Of a DNA stretch of 10,895 nt, positions 1-5,363 are shown piece by piece; the first letter of the stretch is position 1; every line of letters starts with the position of its first letter. A program made the position numbers and the translations under genes. The notes beneath the pieces are model-generated. The model was not told the origin of the DNA. It did no database searches and was given only the letters and a program-made list of their open reading frames with translations. Source of the DNA: Bacteroidota bacterium. GTDB lineage: Bacteria; Bacteroidota; Bacteroidia; Bacteroidales; GCA-2748055. The DNA lies in contig JAAEOI010000509.1 in assembly GCA_024244665.1 (NCBI GenBank), positions 1 to 10,895 of the forward strand, given 5' to 3'.

Positions 1-959
1 TTCAATCTTTAAAAGAAGAGTTGAATAAGTATTCGGGTGTAAAAGGAGTTACAAATAGTTATAATCTGCCCACAATAAATTATGGTGGGACATACGGATT
101 TTGGTGGGAAGGGAAGACCGCGGAGGATCTCCTGTGGGCAAATCAAAATGTGGTGGACCATGATTATATTCCCACCTTTGGTATTGAACTTGTGGAGGGT
201 AGAAACTTCAGTATTGATCGTCCTGCTGACTCAAGCAACTACATCCTAAATGAAGCCGCCATACGAAGTATGCAAATGGAGGATCCAATCGGAAAAAGAT
301 TCGCCCTCTGGGGTATGGAAGGCATGATCATCGGCGTCATGAAAGATTATAATTTTTCTTCACTCCATAAAGAGATCGATCCCATTATATTGCACATTTC
401 CAATCCATATTTCGATGAAATGTATGGCTATATTTTTATCAAACTGGAAGGAAGTGATATTCGAAAAACAATCAACAACATTGAACGAACCTGGAAGAAA
501 CTATATCCCGCCCTCCCTCGGGAATATGCCTTCCTTGAGGAGGAGTACGCCGATTTATATCTATCAGAAAGCAGAATGCGAAGTCTGTTTGCTCTTTTTG
601 CGGCACTCTCCATTTTCCTCTCCAGCCTGGGATTGTACGGTTTATCCTCTTTTATGGCAGAGAGAAGAACAAGGGAGATTGGGATCAGGAAAGCCATGGG
701 AGCCAGATCCTGGCAAATCGTTACCCTGTTTTCCTGGGATGCATTGAAATGGGTTCTGATTTCGAATGTGATTGCCTGGCCCATTGCCTGGCTCTACATG
801 AATCATTGGTTAAAAGATTTTGCTTATAAGGCAAAAATCAGTCCCTGGATATTTTTGCTTTCCGGTTTCATTGTAATGCTGATCTCTATGATTACTCTTA
901 GCTTCCAGGCACAAAAGGCAGCCAGGATCAATCCTGCCACAACCATCAAACAAGAATGA
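1..959 (+). CDS. ABC transporter permease, FtsX/MacB type (C-terminal part)
   Basis: This is the C-terminal end of an inner-membrane permease of the FtsX/MacB family, a partner of a separate ATPase in export or envelope-related ABC systems. The frame is open from base 3 with no stop, so the gene begins outside the window; the TTG at 21 is only an internal codon. The visible part has a periplasmic segment (to about base 560). Three predicted membrane helices follow, near 579-656, 741-803 and 840-908. Just after the first is the typical cytoplasmic loop RTREIGIRKAMGAR (666-707), the best family signature, and the protein ends in the usual ARINPATTIKQE-like tail (P-A at the end of the last helix). 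Full-length Bacteroidota members are near 800 residues, so roughly 40% is present. No ATPase partner is visible. The transported substrate is unknown. Confidence 0.93.
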   Translation, partial: QSLKEELNKYSGVKGVTNSYNLPTINYGGTYGFWWEGKTAEDLLWANQNVVDHDYIPTFGIELVEGRNFSIDRPADSSNYILNEAAIRSMQMEDPIGKRFALWGMEGMIIGVMKDYNFSSLHKEIDPIILHISNPYFDEMYGYIFIKLEGSDIRKTINNIERTWKKLYPALPREYAFLEEEYADLYLSESRMRSLFALFAALSIFLSSLGLYGLSSFMAERRTREIGIRKAMGARSWQIVTLFSWDALKWVLISNVIAWPIAWLYMNHWLKDFAYKAKISPWIFLLSGFIVMLISMITLSFQAQKAARINPATTIKQE

Positions 960-1010
960 AGCTGTAACAGTTTCCACTATTGTTCGTCTTACCTGCAACT
1001 ACAGGCCCGT

Positions 1011-1307
1011 ATGAAACAAGAATTTCAATCTCTCTTCAAAAGAGGAACCAAAAAGAACGCAGGAATTAAAGAGTATTTCGAAGAAAACCTTCCTACTCCC
1101 AAAAATTCCTCGATTTGGGGAATAGAAGGAGCGGTTGTGATTCGATTCAAAGTCTTACCAACCGGAAACCTGTCAGAATTTGAGGTTATCAATAGTTTAA
1201 CTCCTGATTATAATAATGCAGTGATAGCTAAATTGGAAGCCACTGATGGAATGTGGTGTCCGGGCACAAACAACGGTTGTCCCATGCCGATGTCGATCCA
1301 CTGCTGA
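1011..1307 (+). pseudogene. TonB C-terminal-domain-like ORF, probable remnant
   Basis: A 98-codon ORF. Residues about 22-92 resemble the TonB C-terminal domain as found in Bacteroidota: a leader FEENLPTP, the strand pair GIEGAVVIRFKVLPTGNLSE, a helix with DYNNAVIAKLEA, then GMWCPGTNNGCPMPM, which matches the W-x-PG-x-x-NG-x-P-(V/M) signature. TonB proteins pass proton-motive-force energy to outer-membrane receptors, but this ORF has no N-terminal membrane anchor or proline-rich linker, and the domain stops several residues short of the usual last strand. The frame is the same as the permease and is open from its stop codon, with no recognisable ribosome site before ATG 1011. I infer a 3' fragment of a larger gene. 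A small stand-alone domain protein is the alternative. Confidence 0.5.
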
Positions 1308-1354
1308 CCAAACTTGGTGAGGTGGCAGATTATTTAGAAAACGAACTTCATTGA
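1301..1354 (+). repeat. Diverged duplicated coding fragment, copy 1
   Basis: In the frame ending with TGA at 1352-1354 this reads ADVDPLLTKLGEVADYLENE then L-H-stop, like the C-terminal tail of an unrecognised protein. It aligns with 2318-2370 at about 40 of 54 columns by hand, including one single-base gap, and weaker similarity continues about 35 bases downstream (ATCAAT...GAC...GG). Its frame differs from the TonB-like ORF that it overlaps at the end, so it has lost its own gene body. The parent family is not recognised. Confidence 0.5.
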
Positions 1355-1559
1355 AGTAGCCTTATCAATCAATAGACGGAATAAGCTACAGACCCTCCAA
1401 ACTATCCATAAGTTGGAAATGAATGCAATTTGAACGAAATTTAAATGCATTTTCCTGAATAAAATACGGAATATTGCAAATTACAAAACAATCGAAGATC
1501 AACTAAATACATACACTTCGGAATGTCATTAATCAAACAATATTTCAATAAAAAAAAAC
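1308..1559. other. Intergenic region before the nitroreductase
   Basis: After the duplicated tail fragment, about 200 bases are AT-rich and non-coding in all frames I checked. They contain a 10-bp palindrome AAATGCATTT near 1442-1451, but no exact TAnnTTTG -7 box and no clear terminator hairpin. The promoter of the nitroreductase is presumably here but I cannot place it. The last bases before ATG 1560 are an A-run, the usual leader style in this phylum. Confidence 0.4.
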
Positions 1560-2243
1560 ATGGACAGAAGAAATTCATTAAAAGCGGGTGCTACCCTTTT
1601 TTCCGGGCTAATGTTAGCTCCAAGTGTAAAAGGAAGCACACTCCCATCGTCAGTTGAGACGGAATCGTTCTGGAATGTAATTAAGGGTCGTCGCTCAGTT
1701 AGAAAATTCAAGTCAGATCCAATACCCGAAGAGCATCTCATGAAAATTATCGATGCAGGCCGTTTAGCTCCAACATCAGGAAATCAACAGCCGTGGAAGT
1801 TTATCGTTGTTCAAAGTAAGAAGCAGATTGAAATATTAAAAAATGAATGTTTCTCTTATATGGAAACATATTTTAAAGAGAAGGCAAATCTGGAGGGTGA
1901 AAAGTTGTTATCGGCATTGGAAGAAACTGAGAAACGCTATTCCGAAGGCTACTTCACTGCTCCTGCATTCATAGTTATCCTGACAGATCAGGAGTGTAAA
2001 TACCCTTCGTACACACCCCACGATGGTCCCCTGGCTGCGGGCTATTTAATGCTTGCTGCAAGAGCGCTTGGTTATGGAAGAGTTTATATTACCGACGCAA
2101 TTCCCGAAGAAGTGACACAAAAGGCTTTCAATATTCCTGAAAAATATAATCGTGTTTGTATTACACCGATTGGAGTTCCTGTGGAGTGGCCTACTAAAGA
2201 GAAAGAAGCATTTGAAACTTTTCTTGTAAGAGAGACGTTTTAA
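1560..2243 (+). CDS. Nitroreductase-family flavoprotein with Tat-like signal
   Basis: An FMN-dependent nitroreductase-fold oxidoreductase; members reduce nitro compounds, quinones, flavins or enones with NAD(P)H. Residues 37-51 carry the N-terminal signature (IKGRRSVRKF, phosphate-binding arginines R44, R45, R48). The second FMN-binding stretch is RLAPTSGNQQPWKF (68-81). Later conserved parts are GPLAAGYLMLAARALGYG and the strand CITPIGVPVE near the C-terminus. Length 227 is normal for the family plus a signal. The N-terminus MDRRNSLKAG followed by a hydrophobic stretch (to about residue 24) resembles a twin-arginine signal, which would fit export of a protein folded around FMN. ATG 1560 follows an A-rich leader and starts directly with this signal, so I accept it. 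It stands alone, flanked by the two duplicated fragments. The physiological substrate cannot be told from sequence. Confidence 0.92.
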   Translation: MDRRNSLKAGATLFSGLMLAPSVKGSTLPSSVETESFWNVIKGRRSVRKFKSDPIPEEHLMKIIDAGRLAPTSGNQQPWKFIVVQSKKQIEILKNECFSYMETYFKEKANLEGEKLLSALEETEKRYSEGYFTAPAFIVILTDQECKYPSYTPHDGPLAAGYLMLAARALGYGRVYITDAIPEEVTQKAFNIPEKYNRVCITPIGVPVEWPTKEKEAFETFLVRETF

Positions 2244-2317
2244 GACTTAATCGATTTTCCGGGGCTTTGCATGGTTTTGAGAGAGTTGCAGATCTGATCA
2301 GTCAGATGGCCGATCCT

Positions 2318-2370
2318 ATGCTGACCAACTAAATGAGGTGGCAAACTATGCAAATAACGAGCTTCAATTA
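2318..2370 (+). repeat. Diverged duplicated coding fragment, copy 2
   Basis: This is the partner of the fragment at 1301-1354. Here the coding trace starts earlier: from about 2259 one frame reads FSGALHGFERVADLISQMAD then PMLT-N-stop. A one-base shift near 2327-2329 restores LNEVANYANNELQLNSINY and a stop. Both copies share the pattern ADP-(L/M)-LTKL-x-EVA-x-Y-x-x-NEL. The single-base gap relative to copy 1 is what breaks the frame. No start codon or gene body is left, so I read it as a pseudogene tail. The parent protein is not recognised. Confidence 0.5.
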
Positions 2371-2412
2371 AACAGCATCAATTATTGACAGGCGGTTTAT
2401 ACAAAGAATTCT

Positions 2413-3498
2413 TTACTCAGCCGCTTCCGGATTCAAATTAAAGTACTTGTTTACAGCATATTCGAACTGACTCATGAATATTTTTTTATATTCAGTAATA
2501 TTATTTTGCTCATAAAAGAGTAGCATCGCTTTTTTATAATCAGAAGCTTTTACGCTTCGGTATGACAATGGACAATAGCTATTTTCCATAAGAATGGCAT
2601 TGCTTATAATGCGAGCAGTACGCTTATTACCATCATTAAATGGCTGTATGTATGACAGCAAGACTAACAATAACAATGCCTTTTCAAATACATTATCTGT
2701 TGCATTTACCAGGTCGCACATTTGCTGCATTACTTCTGCAATTTGTTGCTCTAAACTTAAAGGTTTGTATTCTGTACCTCCAACTCCAACTCCACGCTTA
2801 CGGATACCTCTTTCAACTCCCAAATTTTTAATTAATATCGAATGTATATCTTCAATTCGACTAATCGTCAAAGGTTTCAAATAATCTGGCTCAGCAATAA
2901 TGAAATCCAAAGCATCTTTATGGTTAAGGAGCATTATTGCATCCTCCTGCTTCTTGCCCTCAGCCAATTCCTTATACTTTATCAATACTTCTGTCTCAAG
3001 CAAGGTATAAGTGTTACCTTCTATTTCACCTGACTTCCATGACAAATCGATTGCCAAGATTTCTAATTCCTTTTTATATTGGCTGCTGGATAAAGGAGCT
3101 TTGTTTCTAATATACTTATCATGCAATGGAATTAAATGTTCCAACTCTTCTTTTGTGAACAGTTCAATTTTATTCAACACCACGGGAATCAAGTCGAGAT
3201 TAAAAGACTTCTTTGCATTACGCTCTTCAGGAAGCAAATTGTAATATGCTTCAATGTCGATTGGAACAAACAATTCATAAGCATCAGATATGGAATATGT
3301 TCTTGCTTTCCCTTTTCCATTGGTTTTTATAAATTCCGGGGTCATTTCTAATAAGAGACGTCTAATAGTGCTATCTCCCATTTTCACTTTTACGCCATTG
3401 TAAATAGTTGGTCTATCTACTGGTTGATTTGCTCTGACAAAATCTATAATTGCTCGCTTTTTATTGCTTAGCATATTTTGAATTTCCCTATTTATCAT
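2413..3498 (-). CDS. Fic-domain protein with N-terminal winged helix, Fic motif His replaced by Gln
   Basis: Fic proteins usually transfer AMP or another nucleotide-derived group from a nucleotide to protein hydroxyl groups. Residues 11-71 look like a winged helix: helix KRAIIDFVRA, recognition helix around DSTIRRLLLEM, then a basic wing FIKTNGKGKARTYSIS. Residues 154-170 hold the class II-type inhibitory motif S-x-x-x-E-G (S156, E160, G161, in SGEIEGNTYTL), whose glutamate normally competes with ATP gamma-phosphate. The flap hairpin is GIRKRGVGVGGTEYKP (231-246). The Fic motif is QPFNDGNKRTAR (285-296): the anion-binding DGNKR and the final Arg are intact, but the usual catalytic His is Gln285, codon CAG on the minus strand (2644-2646). 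The rest of the domain is well kept, so this is not obvious decay. Length 361 is usual for wHTH-Fic proteins. Start ATG 3496-3498 lies about 15 bases downstream of a TATATTTG box. No partner antitoxin is visible. Confidence 0.92.
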   Translation of the reverse strand: MINREIQNMLSNKKRAIIDFVRANQPVDRPTIYNGVKVKMGDSTIRRLLLEMTPEFIKTNGKGKARTYSISDAYELFVPIDIEAYYNLLPEERNAKKSFNLDLIPVVLNKIELFTKEELEHLIPLHDKYIRNKAPLSSSQYKKELEILAIDLSWKSGEIEGNTYTLLETEVLIKYKELAEGKKQEDAIMLLNHKDALDFIIAEPDYLKPLTISRIEDIHSILIKNLGVERGIRKRGVGVGGTEYKPLSLEQQIAEVMQQMCDLVNATDNVFEKALLLLVLLSYIQPFNDGNKRTARIISNAILMENSYCPLSYRSVKASDYKKAMLLFYEQNNITEYKKIFMSQFEYAVNKYFNLNPEAAE

Positions 3499-3512
3499 TA
3501 CTTCACTAAAGA

Positions 3513-3520
3513 CAAATATA
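3513..3520 (-). promoter_or_regulatory. Probable fic promoter, Bacteroidota -7 box
   Basis: On the minus strand this reads TATATTTG, an exact match to the Bacteroidota -7 consensus TAnnTTTG. The predicted transcription start would be near 3505-3507, giving a leader of under about 12 nt before ATG 3498. No convincing -33 TTTG is visible at the usual distance; that space is occupied by the repeated half-sites instead, which fits a regulated promoter. Confidence 0.55.
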
Positions 3521-3525
3521 GGAAT

Positions 3526-3580
3526 TTACTGCTCATTATTTACCTAATTACTGCTCATTAATAGTGATATTGAGCAGTAT
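3526..3580. promoter_or_regulatory. Putative fic operator: three 13-bp half-sites
   Basis: Two perfect direct copies of TTACTGCTCATTA lie at 3526-3538 and 3548-3560, 22 bp apart. A third copy in inverted orientation, TATTGAGCAGTAT (11 of 13 matches to the reverse complement), lies at 3568-3580, centred 20 bp further on. All are therefore about two helical turns apart, on one face of the helix. The first copy ends 5 bp from the fic -7 box, so occupancy should block transcription. I infer autoregulation by the winged-helix domain of the Fic protein; another regulator is possible. Confidence 0.6.
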
Positions 3581-3595
3581 TTTGTATATTCTTGA

Positions 3596-3818
3596 TCAGA
3601 ATCCAAAAGTTTTTGTATCCATATTTTTTTCAAATATGGTCATCTCAATGAAGTCATCAATCTTTTCAGCATAGCCTTTAACTTCCCCAACATCTCTGGG
3701 TGGTATATGCATCAAAACAATTCTTTCAGGGTCAATAAGGCTAAATCAATGGTACTCGCTCCTGTGCAATCTGTCTCTGTGGTTGTGAGAGATTACCATC
3801 AGGTATCCCTTCATACTA
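3596..3818 (-). pseudogene. Remnant of a metallo-beta-lactamase-fold hydrolase (frameshifted, truncated)
   Basis: Reading the minus strand gives a broken coding trace. The downstream frame (3596-3745) encodes LIDPERIVLMHIPPRDVGEV, then about 28 more residues ending FEKNMDTKTFGF-stop at 3596-3598. This resembles the C-terminus of MBL-fold hydrolases (LMH-x-P and a terminal FEK...TF pattern). One base out of frame upstream, GASTIDLALL precedes it. In another frame still further upstream is MVISHNHRD, which looks like the HxHxD metal-binding motif but is followed by R where the family has H. No start codon or intact frame joins these pieces, and the spacing is far too short for the roughly 200-residue domain. 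I infer several deletions and frameshifts. The family call is by eye and moderate at best. Confidence 0.42.
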
Positions 3819-3825
3819 TCTTGTC

Positions 3826-5016
3826 TTATTTCAACAATTTCATTCCAAATCCGGGTTGATCCGAGACCTGGATTTTTCCGTTTGCAATGTTGTAATCCCC
3901 AAAGTCTATATCATCAGAAATGCAGGTCACTCCTTCAATGGTTACTATATTTCCACATGCTGCAGCTATATGAGTAATGTAATGCGTTTTAAGCATACTC
4001 CCAAAGGCATGTGGACTGGCCAACATGTTATACTCCTTTAATTGTGGCATTAGATTCCTCCACCAGGTAAATCCATATGAGCGGATATCGGGAAGGTAGG
4101 CATTCATGATCCCTTCCTGTCCCATCTTCATGCACAGGTCATGATCGGGTTTGAATTCCCCATCAGCATACAGGGTATCCTTAAAACCATTCTGGTCCAT
4201 CCATAGTCGAAGTTCTTTTCCGTTCTCGTAATTCTCAACAAATGGTTCTTCAACCCACAACAAGGGAATATCGCCGATTCCTTCCAGGAAATCAATGGTA
4301 TCCTGAAGTGTATATTTATCATTTGAATCCACAAGGAGGGTTATATCCGGAAAGGATTTATGGATAAGCTTCACCACCTCAATGTCTTTTTTTATTCCCT
4401 CATCATGTGGGTACCACATCCCACTTCGCCCAATTTTCACTTTGAGTTGTTGGTAGCCGTAGTCAATATCCCATTGACAGTTTTCCAAAATTTTATCAAT
4501 TCCAGCCGGATTGTCTTCGGGTCTCAGCTCGTCGAAATAGATCATACCACTGTATATGGGGGTGTTTTTTGTACCCTTTGCTCCAAGCAGTTTATATACC
4601 GGTTTTTCAAGAATTACACCCATTAAATCGTGAAGGGCCAGATCCACATATTGACTCAAATCATGCCGCATACCCTTTTCAGGAGATATTAGTTCAGAAA
4701 CCAGTTGCCCCTGCAACTGATTAAGTTCCTGGTCATCAATTTTGTTTGAGCCAAGTGCCCATCCCATGGCTCCCTGGTCGGTGTAAAGCTTAAAAACCTC
4801 ACTTCTGTGGTATTGACCGTGGTTTCCCTTCCTGGCGTTTTTACCTACAAACCTTGGCCAATGGTAATCAAAAATTACCCTTTCAACCTTTGTTACTTTA
4901 TGTTTTTTCAGCTCCGGGTACTTCTCCCCATTTACTCCGCCAAAAAGATCGGATGCAGATAAAAAAAAAGAGCCAGTTCCTAAAATGCCTGTTTGAATAA
5001 ATTTTCTTCGTTGCAT
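3826..5016 (-). CDS. Enolase-superfamily enzyme, mandelate racemase subgroup, Tat-exported
   Basis: A divalent-metal enzyme that abstracts the proton next to a carboxylate; known relatives are acid-sugar dehydratases, racemases and epimerases. The capping domain is about residues 40-145 and the barrel follows. Catalytic residues line up well with mandelate racemase: the KxK pair K192/K194 (LKVKIG), metal ligands D230 (LLVDSND), E256 (WVEEP) and E287 (ADGE), and the His-Asp dyad D310 and H336 (SPHAFGS). The spacings 230-256, 287-310 and 287-336 agree with those of the family. The N-terminus MQRRKFIQTGILG plus a hydrophobic stretch is a strong twin-arginine signal, so the enzyme is predicted to be periplasmic, unusual for a sugar-acid catabolic enzyme. 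Length 396 is normal. Downstream of the fucosidase genes on the same strand, but 335 bp away, so co-transcription is uncertain. A role on L-fuconate or another acid sugar is inference. Confidence 0.9.
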   Translation of the reverse strand: MQRRKFIQTGILGTGSFFLSASDLFGGVNGEKYPELKKHKVTKVERVIFDYHWPRFVGKNARKGNHGQYHRSEVFKLYTDQGAMGWALGSNKIDDQELNQLQGQLVSELISPEKGMRHDLSQYVDLALHDLMGVILEKPVYKLLGAKGTKNTPIYSGMIYFDELRPEDNPAGIDKILENCQWDIDYGYQQLKVKIGRSGMWYPHDEGIKKDIEVVKLIHKSFPDITLLVDSNDKYTLQDTIDFLEGIGDIPLLWVEEPFVENYENGKELRLWMDQNGFKDTLYADGEFKPDHDLCMKMGQEGIMNAYLPDIRSYGFTWWRNLMPQLKEYNMLASPHAFGSMLKTHYITHIAAACGNIVTIEGVTCISDDIDFGDYNIANGKIQVSDQPGFGMKLLK

Positions 5017-5147
5017 AACTGTTCCGTTGGAATAAATACAATTTCTTTAAATACTCATAAAAACCTCTTTTGAAAGATCACATTCCTTAACCAGTGGTAC
5101 AGGCCAGGTATCATTATCAATGTTATGAAAATTAATGGATAAATCAC

Positions 5148-5188
5148 ATTTCCATATATTTTTTCATATAATAAAACCATATGGAAAT
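5148..5188. promoter_or_regulatory. Inverted repeat over the antitoxin start codon
   Basis: The arms ATTTCCATAT (5148-5157) and ATATGGAAAT (5179-5188) are exact reverse complements, separated by 21 bp. The right arm contains the ATG of the small ribbon-helix-helix ORF at 5181. Ribbon-helix-helix antitoxins usually bind inverted or direct repeats at their own promoters, so this may be a leftover operator. The region is AT-rich, so chance cannot be excluded. Confidence 0.4.
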
Positions 5189-5363
5189 CATATCATTAAA
5201 CTTAGATGCAGTCATCTTCAGTGAAACTGAAAAAATTGTCGCACTGATGAAGAAAACCAGGAATCGGTACCTGAATGAAGCCATTGATTTCTATAACAAG
5301 CAACAGAAGCGCAGTGATATACAGGGCAGGTTTTCTCATCCCGCTCCTGATCTATCGCGTTGA
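5181..5363 (+). pseudogene. Truncated ribbon-helix-helix antitoxin-like ORF
   Basis: Residues 1-45 (MEIISLNLDAVIFSETEKIV, then ALMKKTRNRYLNEAIDFYNKQQKR) match the Bacteroidota ribbon-helix-helix antitoxin style: a short DNA-contact strand, helix A from about residue 14, and helix B with RNRYLNEAIDFYNK. Such antitoxins form dimers, repress their own operon and neutralise a neighbouring toxin, often RelE/ParE- or PemK-like. After residue 46 the sequence changes to SDIQGRFSHPAPDLSR, unlike the charged lysine- and glutamate-rich tail expected, and the ORF ends at 60 instead of about 75-85 residues. The tail overlaps the 3' end of the convergent fucosidase gene by 12 bp. No toxin is present on either strand. 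I infer that the toxin-binding tail and the toxin gene were deleted. The domain could still bind DNA. Confidence 0.55.

Noticed and set aside
1560..2243. Nitroreductase as cargo of an insertion sequence bounded by the flanking repeats
   Set aside because: The repeats are diverged coding fragments in direct orientation. No transposase, terminal inverted repeat or target-site duplication is seen.
2413..3498. Fic protein as the toxin of a Fic toxin-antitoxin pair or phage-defence system
   Set aside because: The inhibitory motif is within the protein itself, no antitoxin partner gene is adjacent, and no other defence gene is in the window.
3619..3639. Hairpin CCATATTT/AAATATGG with a 5-nt loop, possible terminator
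   Set aside because: It lies within the former coding frame of the metallo-hydrolase remnant, is AT-only apart from the terminal CC/GG pairs, and has no T-run in a useful position.
5047..5157. Minus-strand frame of about 38 codons ending NDTWPVPLVKECDLSKEVFMSI-stop before the enolase-superfamily gene
   Set aside because: The peptide looks somewhat like a gene tail, but it is short, lacks a start, and I recognise no family.
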